DNA of 64,000 nt from Pseudoips prasinana (Eukaryota > Arthropoda > Insecta > Lepidoptera > Nolidae), in contig OX621253.1 of NCBI GenBank assembly GCA_951640165.1, positions 10,930,001 through 10,994,000 of the forward strand, written 5' to 3'. The notes beneath the pieces were generated by a model. That model was not told where the DNA came from. It did not search any database and saw only the letters and a list, made by a program, of their open reading frames with translations. Shown here piece by piece: positions 24,101-33,219 of the stretch. Position 1 is the first letter of the stretch, and each line of letters starts with the position of its first letter. The position numbers and the translations under genes were made by a program.

Positions 24101-27100
24101 TTGAAATAAGAAATTTTTTTGTACAGCATTTTTTTTCTTGAATTTTTTTTAAGTTGACGTTACGTGTTGCCACTAGCGAGACGTCGTCAACCATCTATTA
24201 ACCTTGCTTCGGCTAGTCGGTTTTCTATCTTACAAAATATTCAAATACTTGAGTTATAAGAATTATAGATGTTTTATGAATAATTCATATAATGTCGCTT
24301 CTACATAGTAAGCAACTCAAGAACATGTGACTTCATACAAAATATCCATTTATATTGAAACAAGCATTCAAAATATAGCCAGTAAATATCAACATAAGTT
24401 AATGCGAAAGTCTACGATTTTAGAATAATATTAATTTTTAATAGTGCTTTAAATAAATGTCTTAATTGTGATTTCAGGTCAGCTCCAGAGGCAGGTGGTA
24501 CTCCGGGAGGTTTGGCGCCAGAACCACAGACGGGACCTGATGGCGAGATCATCGGAGGACCTCGCACCCCTCAGCAGATTGCTGCGCAGAGGAGGTTGCA
24601 GCAGACCCAGGCGCAAGTCGACGAGGTAAATCTTGCTTCTTATTGTGTATCTATTGTATTCAAAATACAAAATTAACATGTAATCGTAAATTGAATTGTA
24701 ATTTGCATATCTATATTCTTCTTGCATGTGCATATTTTTTGCATAGCGGTGCATATTGCAGCCGGGCTAGATTAAACTGACAACTAGCGGAATTAACACT
24801 AGATATTTATTTTGTATTTTTAATGTTATGGATTTCTGCAAAGTAAAGCCTGATTCCATTACTTATCTTTTCCTGCACTATGGAATAATCTTAACTTTTC
24901 AGAAATATCTTAGAAAACAGGCCGGGCCATGAAGCCTGTGCTAAATTTCTTCGAGTATATCGTTACGTTTACTTTTAAGTTAAGGCAAAAATAATGGAAT
25001 AAAGCTTAGTACAATAACCGAAACGAAAACTATGATGGTCATGATTTTTATATTATAAATATTTTTACTCTATATAATACGTAAAAAATATTTTTATGAT
25101 TTTCGGATTTTCGATCGAAACACAATTGTTGTCATCAAAGGTATTTCCAACAACAACGCTTTCTTTTAATTATTGTAAACTCATAATAGCATACTGATTT
25201 TTATGCCAAGTCAGACTAAGTTATGTAATCTTCGTTATTCAGCTTCAATCTATTGACTGTAGAAGAAGTTTTTGGCACTGGGAAAGGTTGTTTGATATAA
25301 TGACTCGGCAACCTTCAAAGTTGTTTTTCCGACACACAATAATTCTACTTCAACTGCTATGAGTTCATTATCAATTTTTGGTTGGAAAACTGCTAAGATT
25401 AAGCCCGAAGGGACGTTTTGTTTTTAAAATTACTCAAGTAGATGATATTATTGCTTTATATCAATCTTGTCAAACGGAACAATTGAGAAAATTTAAAATA
25501 GTTTGGTAGATAGCCACTGATGAATCTGAATGCAGCAAGTTTTTAAAGTTTTACTCTTGTTAGATTTGACTGGAAAAATCTTTATTGGATGGATCCGATA
25601 GCTGATGCTTCAACCATGTTCGAGCTAATTTTGGTGACATTTTTGTGTATTGTTTTAATCTAAAAGAAAATGACCAAAACTTAACAAACATTAATTTCAC
25701 CGTCATATACCAGAACAACTCAGAACACATAAATAGTTTTTATGTGCTGGGATCGAACCCGAATCACGAGGGCAGCGAGTTAGTATCGAGGCGACCCCCT
25801 GAACAACTCCGCTACACGTGAAATATTTGAGTGGATTGATGCCTTAAATTTACAATTGGACCCAGTAGGTAATACTGAAATCAGATTCTAGGATTTCTTT
25901 ATTGTTTCCAGAGCAGAACAAAGTCTACCGGTATCGCTTGGATAATAAGATGTCAATATAAATGATTAAATCTAATATGCCTTTTAGGTCGTGGACATAA
26001 TGAAGACGAATATGGACAAGGTCTTGGACAGAGACGTGAAGTTATCAGAGCTAGACGACAGAGCAGGTATAGACAATGCAATACATAAGTAAATTGATAT
26101 ACGATGTACTATAACAACAACATATCATATTGTTTTATTTGGTACTAGATGCACTACAGCAAGGGGCGTCCCAGTTCGAGCAGCAAGCGAAGAGTTTGAA
26201 GAACAAATTCTGGTTACAAAATCTAAAGGTAACGTTATTTTAATTCTTCTTCAGTGACGAGAGATTGATCACACTTCACAATAATTTCAATAAGCTCATA
26301 TGTTACAGACACTACCACCTCTTAACTAGCTTTTCTATGAAGTACAACAAACTATCCACATATAAATCAATCCCTCTATCTGACCTACACTTTCTATTAC
26401 ATACATATTATCATATTTACTTCATAAATAGAAAAAAATTGAATTTTAGTACATGTGTTTATTTGTAAAAGATAAACTCAAAAACTACTCAAATGGCTTA
26501 AAAATCTTTAGTCTATAGAAAGCTGCATTATTCCCGACTAAATTAAAAAAACATATTGTGATGTTCACGAAAATGCCAAGAATATTATAGGATAGGATTT
26601 ATTCTTTACTAGCCACCACTTACTAGAAACTGGGATGCCGGCAGATAGATAGAAAGATAAATTCGACCTTCAAATTTTATAATATCTTGGCAATGCGACA
26701 ATACTTCTCTCAAACTAATCTGATCGATTTTTCTCACCCGGAAAATCCTTTAATCTTCATGTTTTTAGGAATCTGTTTACACATATGGTGACTAGAAATT
26801 CTAACAAAATACGTTCTGTTTTTTAATATTCAAATTTCGAGACTAGTCCCTCCCTCTGACCCACCACTGCAACTCCTGTAAGCCAGGATCAACAATGGCA
26901 CACAATGAAATGTCACTGAGCGGTGAGGCTCAGGAATGTCCCGGGAATCGCTTTAACAGTCTTGGATCCCGTAACAAATTTAATCAGAAGAAACAAGGAA
27001 GAGGTAGAAAATAAATAGTTTCAGTTCCCTCCAGAGCAAAGCGGGAGTCATAGTGATGTAACGATGCTAGAGCCTCATAAAACGAGAGAATTGCAACTAG

Positions 27101-30100
27101 ATAAGACAGCTGCAAAAGCACCGAGGATCAATGTTAAGGGTCCTAAGGAGCTGTCATATTTGATTTCAATAGTAGGTATGGCAGAAGCACTTGAACGAAT
27201 GGAAGTTGATCCTCGTTGCTACAAGATCCGTATATAAACTACTCCAGATATTGGTTGCACGCAAGCTATTTAGTATGAAGCTCATTTTGCCAAAGATCAC
27301 ACTCCCAAAGTATGTGGGTGTGGGCGGTTTGTTCATTTTCTCTTCCTGTCAGTAACTAAGATGGCCAGAGCTTATCGGGACATGTGCAGAGTCAGCAACG
27401 CGTAGATGATGCCCCGTTATAGTAAGCTTCCATAGATGCGTAACTGTTTATCATTAGGCGGACCGTATACTTGTTTGCTGAATTAGTACCTAGTATAAAA
27501 TAGTCACAATCATTTATTATTTCTTTGGCGAAAAATGGCAGAAACACATCTTTATTAGAGAACAAGGCTAATGTGTTCTAGTTATATACAAACACAGTCG
27601 CATCAGATCAATAACCGCTTCAGGTTTCTAGGTTAAGTTTCAAATTAATTTCCTTCATAGAAAGGTAAAACATTCCACTAGATACTAAATAAGGTACTTT
27701 TTATCCTTTTACTTTATACAACCTGATCCTGCAACTTCCTTCCCGTTGTAGTTTAAGGCAAGTTAATTCAAGAAAGGTCATGATAATAACTTATACATAT
27801 ATGTACCTTTTTTCTTTGTTTTTAACGGATTTCATTGGTATTTGTGAATCAATATTAAATTACCAATAGAAACTTATTCAGGGCATTCTTGGACATTAAC
27901 AGGAATAAATTTACATTTTGTCAATTATGAGTTTCAGCCATTGTAATGTTGGTAGTAAGTGGACAGATATACACCAATGCTCAAAATGGCATTGAGTTTT
28001 AATCGCTGATTTCTCATTTAATGGTTATTTTCACGAAAATAATTTTATTCGTTGTCATTTTATAAATTATAAAATACAAACTAAGTGCTGAAAAAATGGA
28101 GTTAGTAAAATAATTATATAAGAGTTATAATATAAGAGTTGGTAAAATAATAATATAGGTTATCTCATGATGTCTGATAAGATAGTTTTTGTTAAAATAC
28201 CATCAATATGATGAAGTCATATTATTGAACGAATGAAAATTGTTACTAATGACGTATATTATATTACAGATGATGATAATAATGGGAGTGATTGGGATCG
28301 TTATAATTGGCCTACTGTTTGGTAAGTTATAGCCATAGACGCAAACATTGATGTTGTCAAAAGAAGCTTAGTCAATGATATGATAGAGTATGTGTATGAG
28401 ATGCGAGAATGGTGAAACTTGCCTCTAATTTGCTTATTTAAAGTAAAATATTCGAAAAAAGATGAAGTTAGTTCAAACGTAAATTTCCACCTAAATACTT
28501 TAAAAGACAATATATATGAATCTATATTTGTATTATAAATATAACTCTAATAGTCACTAAAATAACAACAGGGTTATACAATAATCGACATACCATTAAA
28601 ATTAATTTTAAGTTACATCTAAACAATAATATTGTAACTAAATTATATTACATAAAGCTTTAAATACAGATAATAATTTAAAGCATGCAAGATACTAAGC
28701 TGGTGATATGGAGAGTTTAAAAATTACATAAGAAATATTATAGTCCTGTAAAAGTTAAATATTAATACATATTTTCTAATGCTGTCCTGAAATGAGATAC
28801 ATATTTTTTGTTTACAAATCGGGTATTACAATGTAACAATCAAAAGCAACTCACATTGTTAAATGTATATATTTAAATAAATTATTATGTACAAGTTTCA
28901 TCATCCCGAGTTGTACGTCTGCCAATATTACAATTGGTTTTGTAGATTGCATTTAGGTCCTTCTGTGTCGTTCGTCTAGGTGTCCAGAATGTTTTAGATG
29001 TGAAACAAATATAGCGGAATTGGCTTATTGTCTGCTCTTCCAAATTCTGTGACTGTCTTCTTAGCTTCCTTGTTATATATATCTCTTAGTAAAGTGACTG
29101 TCTTTGTCTTCATTCTTCTGATTGGAATTGTTTAGTGAATTATCTGAAGAAAGAAATAGTTTTAATCAAAATACACGACCAATTCCAATTAAAGTATTTG
29201 AAACGAAGCATAATTTTGGTGTGTACCATAAATGGATGCCAACTATAGCATTAACTACGGCAAGATTTGCTGTAGCGCTGGTATTCTAGTTGGACCCAGC
29301 ACTGAGAGTCTGGGGCTGAGGGAATGAAAATGTCTTTTTGCCGAATTAAAAAACTAAATCAGAAGTAAATTATTATAGAACTCAGTAAATGAGAAGTAAT
29401 TCTTTACTGTTACCCACTTACCGAAGACAGTCATCCCGGATAGCGTACATAGTCGCTTCGGCCATATGTTCTGCTTACCGCTGTTTGCAGGTGATAACAT
29501 TAAACAAATGTTTGGTTAGTTCGGTACCGAGGCACGCCGACCATGAGTGGCCCGGCGCCTCCGGCATTACCCCCAGCCAATAACACTATGCCTGCAGTTA
29601 ATAACCATTGTAAGTTTACTTCTGACCTATTTCTTCACCTTTTTCTTCTGCATTGTAGCGGTTTTGGTGGTTTTAGACTAGTGTATAAATGGTTTCCGTA
29701 AGTATTATTTTCTTAATTGTATTTAAGTATTATAACATTTAAGTATATTCATGGAGCAGTATTTGTTATTGGGTATGTGTTGAACAAAACTACTACATTA
29801 GTGACAGACGCTTTACGCGTCGGCATTGGTGCTTCATATACCCAATGTCGGACTAAATGCCTAATTATCAAAGGTTAAAATCATATCTACATGCATTTAA
29901 TGCAAAAGAAGATTAATTTCCACTATTAGGTGCGGTTTTCACATAGTCTTTAGATTTAATCAAAATAGAATATGAAACTTTGTATGAGTATAGGGTGTCA
30001 ATAACGGATGAATAACCTAAATACACAAAAAAACAGAATAATATCGAAAACATAAGGATTTTGTTTAATACTAGATGACAGGCAACAAGCAACATGATAT

Positions 30101-33100
30101 TTATGTTTAATCTGTTATTGACACTAATATTTATGCACAGTTTCAGTTACTAATTGGATAGACTCGAGTAAAATGATACGTGTATTGGAAAATTAACTGT
30201 AAAAAAATTTTAAACAATGTTTTTATTTCGTTTTTATCGGCGAGGTTAAGCAACTACGCTCGCGGTCAGTCCATAGATGGGTGACCGCCAAAGTGGTTTA
30301 ATTTCTGAGCGTCTCCGTGCTTCGGAGGGCACGTTAAGCTGTCGGTCCCGGTTGTAGTCATTAGACAACAGTCGTTAAGCCATGTCAGAGGCCTACTGGG
30401 CGGCTTGAGCAACTCTGACACTAGGGTTACCACTGCCCATACGATAAGCAAGCAAGCATTTCGTTTTTTATTTATAAGTAACATTTAAAGTCGAGCCAAT
30501 CGAACAAACTAATGATCTCACAAAGAAACGAGTATTTGTAGAGTACGCCAACACGTAAAATGTTGTCCAGAATCCCCCTTATCTATTCTTAATTGAATAG
30601 TTTTAATACCGGTAGATAATTTCATCGACTACTTTTATGTCTAAAAATGGCTTGGATAATGATTTTTTGATAATGGTGGAGTTTCGCGTGGTGTTTGATG
30701 GGTTTAATATGGTTAAAGATATAATGTTTATACTTTTACGAAATTACCTTTTGGATACTTTACGTTTGTCACTATTTGACAACCGTAAAGTATCCAAAAG
30801 GTACCTGTGACTGAATAAAAAAGTATTCGGAATTAAATTACTTCTCAGAATCCTCTAAAATGTTGCGAATATTAATTAAATACAATACAGTGTAACTGGA
30901 AAATTATATTCTTGATGTTTGGAATGACATAATTAATAAATCTTCTTCGATGTCTGAATTCGATAGCACTATCGTTCTTGGACTTAAAAATACATGATAA
31001 TCACCAAACTAAACATTAGCAGTACTATCAACTACTACTACTATCAACTCGACTGACCATAAGGTTAATCCAGTTTAGTCTCGTAGAGATTGTCCTATAA
31101 TTTGAAGGTTAGTTGCGTTGTTTATAATTTTATATAATAATGATACGCGAAAGTTTAAAAGCTGTAAGTGCGGTGTGGTGTCATCACCCCGTCTCATCCC
31201 ATTGGGGGTGTAGAAATCGACCGAGGGAATACCTACCAGAGAACAGGCAACCGCGTTTATATATGAACCTTGAGCATCAAACTGCGATCCCAACCCGTCT
31301 GCCATTCTTTGGGGAGGCTTTTGTCCAGCAGTAGACGTACTTTGGCTGACATGATAAACTTTAAAATTGTTTAGTGTAACTGACATGAGTCAAGTGTAAA
31401 TACAAATACTCGGCACTGGATTTAATATTTTTCCGATTGAATACTGCCCACATAATATAATACACTTTTCAATAGAATGCCGTCGTAGACCAAGGAGTTT
31501 TTGTCTTGTTTCTTTCAAACTTAAAATATTTATTAGTTAGTGATATACTGTAATAACTTATTAAGTGACAGGGTCAGTCAATACCAAAATTTTGATAGGT
31601 TTATGACAATTCGATGTTACTTCGATACTACGCAGAAATCAGAATGATAATCTTGCCAAAAGTTTTATCGTACAAACAAAAAACCGAAATAGACAAAAGC
31701 ACCAGCCTCACTATTGCGATTATGTATCGCACAATATATATATGCATATGTATGCATATTATTTTATGATTTAAAGAAGTAAAGGTCAATATAGATATGA
31801 ATCTCCCTGGTCTATGACATGGTTAACGTTTTCAAACTTTACTCATTAACTCTAATCACAAATAATACATATTTTTAGATTAGTTCACATTTGAACTTTG
31901 CACAAGATTTTTATCATCAATATATCACAACTAGGTTCTCATTTAAATATGTCTTACTCTCTTACAATAACCTTTTTGCTATTAATACACACCATTAATT
32001 ATTTTATTTCGTGAATGGTTGAACAAAAAAATTTTTATGAATTTGTAATATTTTAACAAGTCATAAAATATAGTAATTTTAAGCAATTTCTATGTTTTCA
32101 ATTCATTTTTATTCAAACATGTTCTTTCATACTTTATTTATTCAATTAAGTTCTTATTGCTAATTAAGTTTTTTAAAGTCACTAATTGACTCTAAATAAA
32201 ACAGATTATTTTCATATTTTAAGCTCATAAGGTCAATATTATCAATATGAATCCCGATTATCTATGAATTCTTTCACGTTTTGAAGGTTTTGTCGAGCCT
32301 AATCTCAAAAGAAACCTTTCTTTTTATAGAAAACGCCCGTACTCGGGAAATTCTTTCCTTTATAGCGGGGTACTTTACAAACATATAATTGATGGACACA
32401 AATACCCTTAGACTCAATACCTGTCCTGTCCTGTCCTGTGGGGGAATTAAACCCGGGACATTAAGTGGCGAGCTGACTGTCTTGATCGCTGCGGCAATAT
32501 CTATTTAAAAAGATATACGTGTTATTATTTTATTATCGTTGTTTTAATTTTTCACAACTACTTATTGAAATTGTTTTTTCATCATAATACCTTACAATAA
32601 CATTTCGCTACACCCTATCCATAAAAATAATTTACCTAAGTTATGTTTTCTTCAACACTGTTACGACTATTAGAACAAATAAAAATATATATTTTTTTAA
32701 TTAAAAAAGGCAATATAGAAGTAGTTAAGCAATTTTGAGCTTTCCAATTCACTTTACACAATATTTTTTCCGATTTAGACACATAGGTACTAACACCAAG
32801 TTCTTTTTTACTTCGCATGTCTTTGAATCACTCAAACATCACTCACGTATCACGTAACACATCACATCAAGTGTAAAAGTTACATATTTCTCACAGAAAA
32901 AAAACATTTTCAAAACAGACACAATATATAAAAAACAGTCAAAGTCGGTGTTTAGTAATAGACTTCAGGTAGGAGCCTTGCTTAACTTCAATCTTGAGAA
33001 GCTGATTAACCGATCAGATTTAAGAAACAGCTCCTCAAGCTTGAAGTTATACTACAGCTTCGATCTGAGTTTCGTTTGTCATAACGTGAATAAATGAATA

Positions 33101-33219
33101 TAAATATGTTCTTTAATGAATATGTACTGATAATGCACTTGGTGTGACCAGCGTATAATATGCCAATTAATTATTAATAATTATTATACTATTTTTTTTT
33201 TTCAGGAAAATACATGTAA
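18187..33219 (+). CDS. n-syb: Neuronal synaptobrevin (VAMP2-type R-SNARE), gene span
   Basis: Spliced CDS join(18187-18188, 24478-24625, 25988-26066, 26149-26228, 28270-28321, 33206-33219) gives 124 residues. Every junction has GT..AG. Residues 1-33 are a Pro/Gly-rich N-terminus ([12 protein letters not shown]). About 39-99 form the SNARE motif, with [37 protein letters not shown] and the R-SNARE zero-layer Arg65 (in VLDRD). The juxtamembrane KFWLQNLK leads to a tail anchor (about 104-120) and a short GKYM end. Family knowledge: it sits in synaptic vesicles and pairs with syntaxin 1 and SNAP-25 in transmitter release. Length and order match VAMP2 and fly n-Syb. One small difference is Lys56, where VAMP2 has Arg47. 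Confidence 0.95.
18278..18285. promoter_or_regulatory. Consensus CRE (TGACGTCA) in intron 1
   Basis: A full palindromic cAMP-response element lies 90 bases downstream of exon 1. CREB-family binding to this motif is established in general; use here is inference. A second identical motif lies at 15151-15158. Confidence 0.4.
18625..18660 (-). mobile_element. SINE family A, 3' end fragment
   Basis: An ATA-rich tract followed by CTAGGGACAATGTCACACAG, identical in order to the tail ends of the 12.5 and 42.2 kb copies. The rest of the element is absent. Confidence 0.65.
18828..19047 (+). mobile_element. 5S rRNA-like SINE, copy 2 (n-syb intron 1)
   Basis: The head reads GAAGATAAGTTCCAAGTCAC then GCGGCCAGTCAGTTTGGATG then GGTGAACGC. 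This follows the 5S rRNA box A/IE/box C order (AATTAAGC..., GCGGTTAGTACTTGGATG, GGGGACCGC). The body includes GTTCCCAGTTGTAGTC and ends with TGCCCATACGATAAC. Confidence 0.65.
20283..20335. repeat. Hairpin, 19-bp arms
   Basis: Arms 20283-20301 and 20317-20335 pair with one mismatch around a 15-base loop. Confidence 0.75.
20375..20897 (-). pseudogene. LINE reverse-transcriptase remnant
   Basis: Minus-strand reading from about 20580 gives [20 protein letters not shown], then a Leu-Asn-His segment, then VMSYLSGRE (stop) [20 protein letters not shown] shifted frame follows with the [17 protein letters not shown] block. These are the RT-2 to RT-4 blocks of CR1/Jockey-like LINEs (D/L-SKAFDxVxHxxL ... 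Y L-x-x-R ... GVPQGSILGPxLFLxYIND). Upstream, an [14 protein letters not shown] stretch fits the block before them. It is broken by stops and shifts and lies antisense in n-syb intron 1. Confidence 0.75.
21874..21955. repeat. Hairpin, 39-bp arms, 4-base loop
   Basis: Arms 21874-21912 and 21917-21955 pair apart from a short mismatch cluster near 21894-21895. The 82-base fold lies inside n-syb intron 1 and is in the pre-miRNA size range, but its near-perfect stem is unlike a typical animal pre-miRNA. Confidence 0.88.
22643..23100 (-). pseudogene. Unidentified protein-like fragments
   Basis: Two minus-strand segments look protein-like. One (about 23095-22885) includes [20 protein letters not shown] and [18 protein letters not shown]. 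The other (22840-22643) includes [20 protein letters not shown] and ends [11 protein letters not shown] stop. They lie in different frames about 50 bases apart, as if one ORF were broken by a frameshift. I do not recognise the family. They could come from a mobile element or be chance. Confidence 0.3.
23553..23735 (+). mobile_element. tRNA-derived SINE, family C
   Basis: The head GCACGTGTGGCGCAGCGGTT carries an A-box-like start and a B-box-like GGGATCGATACCC follows. The body includes TTTCTGAGTCTGGATGTACT and the tail TAAAGTACCCCGCAACACAG, then AGAGCGGGTGTTGTCC. Matching copies lie at 25.7, 32.3, 38.0 and 60.1 kb. Confidence 0.8.
24478..24625 (+). CDS. n-syb: n-syb exon 2 (residues 1-50)
   Basis: Acceptor ATTTCAG at 24471-24477, donor GTAAAT at 24626. 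It starts with the G of the start codon and encodes the Pro/Gly-rich N-terminus and the first turns of the SNARE helix ([12 protein letters not shown]). It ends in phase 0, at the same place (after VDE) as in other synaptobrevins as I recall them. Confidence 0.95.
24626..25987 (+). other. n-syb: n-syb intron 2
   Basis: From GTAAAT to CTTTTAG. It contains a SINE C head on the minus strand (about 25730-25825) and otherwise nothing recognised. Confidence 0.85.
25730..25825 (-). mobile_element. SINE family C, head fragment
   Basis: The minus-strand head shows as GGGATCGAACCCGAATCACG and GACCCCCTGAACAACTCCGC, then TACACGTG at the end. The 3' body is missing. Confidence 0.65.
25988..26066 (+). CDS. 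n-syb: n-syb exon 3 (residues 51-77)
   Basis: Acceptor TTTTAG, donor GTATAG. It encodes [20 protein letters not shown] and ELDDRA, the middle of the SNARE motif with the zero-layer Arg (residue 65). It ends in phase 1; Asp77 is split. Confidence 0.95.
26067..26148 (+). other. n-syb: n-syb intron 3 (82 bp)
   Basis: A very short intron between GTATAG and GTACTAG, near the minimum size common in insects. Confidence 0.88.
26149..26228 (+). CDS. n-syb: n-syb exon 4 (residues 77-103)
   Basis: Acceptor ACTAG, donor GTAACG, ending in phase 0. It encodes [20 protein letters not shown] then FWLQNLK: the C-terminal SNARE layers and the Trp-containing juxtamembrane linker. Confidence 0.95.
26229..28269 (+). 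other. n-syb: n-syb intron 4
   Basis: From GTAACG to ATTACAG. A denser patch at about 26870-27320 has a less AT-rich composition but no frame I can assign. No known repeat is recognised. Confidence 0.8.
28270..28321 (+). CDS. n-syb: n-syb exon 5 (membrane anchor, residues 104-120)
   Basis: Acceptor TTACAG, donor GTAAGT. It encodes [17 protein letters not shown], the tail anchor, and the first base of codon 121 (G). The phase-1 end lets different 3' exons change that codon. Confidence 0.95.
29491..29609 (+). CDS. n-syb: n-syb candidate cassette exon (alternative C-terminus)
   Basis: A good acceptor (CTGTTTGCAG at 29481-29490) and a consensus donor (GTAAGT at 29610) bound 119 bases. Two further AGs (29518-29519, 29530-29531) could serve as acceptors. 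From 29520 (90 nt) or 29532 (78 nt) the phase-1 frame is fully open and encodes a Pro/Ala/Asn-rich tail with [13 protein letters not shown]. Its last base T joins GA of the final exon to make TGA, so the protein would end there (150 or 146 residues). From 29491 the frame adds DNIKQMFG and stops. Proline-rich n-Syb tails are known in flies. Use of this exon is inferred only from sequence. Confidence 0.6.
30238..30457 (+). mobile_element. 5S rRNA-like SINE, copy 3 (n-syb intron 5)
   Basis: The clearest 5S resemblance of the three: GAGGTTAAGCAACTACGCTC, GCGGTCAGTCCATAGATGGG, TGACCGCC, matching the 5S box A, intermediate element and box C order. The body includes GTCTCCGTGCTTCGGAGGGC and ends with CTGCCCATACGATAAGCAAG. 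Confidence 0.7.
30745..30803. repeat. Hairpin, 27-bp arms, one mismatch
   Basis: Arms 30745-30771 and 30777-30803 pair with one mismatch around a 5-base loop. Located in n-syb intron 5. Confidence 0.88.
31150..31350 (+). mobile_element. Non-LTR-like repeat with LINE tail (family E)
   Basis: GTGGTGTCATCACCCCGTCT, then GAGGGAATACCTACCAGAGA, then AACTGCGATCCCAACCCGTC, ending GGGGAGGCTTTTGTCCAGCA. The same order of blocks appears at 52.8-53.1 kb (-) and 59.6-59.8 kb (+). The end block is the Leu/Gly-Glu-Ala-Phe-Val-Gln-Gln LINE tail. Confidence 0.65.
32325..32500 (-). mobile_element. SINE family C, minus strand
   Basis: Tail block AACGCCCGTACTCGGGAAAT and GCGGGGTACTTTACAAACAT, then the ACTCAATACCTGTCCTG region, then the head with AATTAAACCCGGGACATTAA (B-box side) and GATCGCTGCGGC. 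The duplicated TGTCC in CTGTCCTGTCCTGTCCTGTG is a small local expansion. Confidence 0.7.
33206..33219 (+). CDS. n-syb: n-syb last coding exon (GKYM stop)
   Basis: Acceptor TTTTTTTTTTTTCAG at 33191-33205. From exon 5 (G|GA) it reads Gly-Lys-Tyr-Met-TAA, a short luminal end like that of other VAMPs. From the cassette exon (T|GA) the first codon is TGA. The two readings fit one another, which supports both exons. Confidence 0.85.

Larger units (their letters stand above)
18189..24477 (+). other. n-syb: n-syb intron 1 (6.3 kb)
   Basis: Bounded by GTAAGT at 18189 and TTTCAG at 24472-24477. It holds a CRE, a SINE A scrap, a 5S-like SINE, a LINE reverse-transcriptase remnant, three hairpins or protein-like fragments and a SINE C copy. 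Confidence 0.85.
28322..33205 (+). other. n-syb: n-syb intron 5 (or introns flanking the cassette)
   Basis: From GTAAGT at 28322 to a strong acceptor, a T-run and TTTTCAG ending at 33205. It contains the candidate cassette exon, a 5S-like SINE, a family E repeat, a SINE C copy and a hairpin. Confidence 0.85.

Noticed and set aside
24479..24754. Minus-strand open frame over n-syb exon 2
   Set aside because: It is the antisense shadow of the exon, whose sense frame matches synaptobrevin and has proper splice sites.
29389..29583. Continuous + frame across the cassette exon
   Set aside because: It is in a different frame from the one that splices in phase with exon 5, and its translation lacks the proline-rich character.
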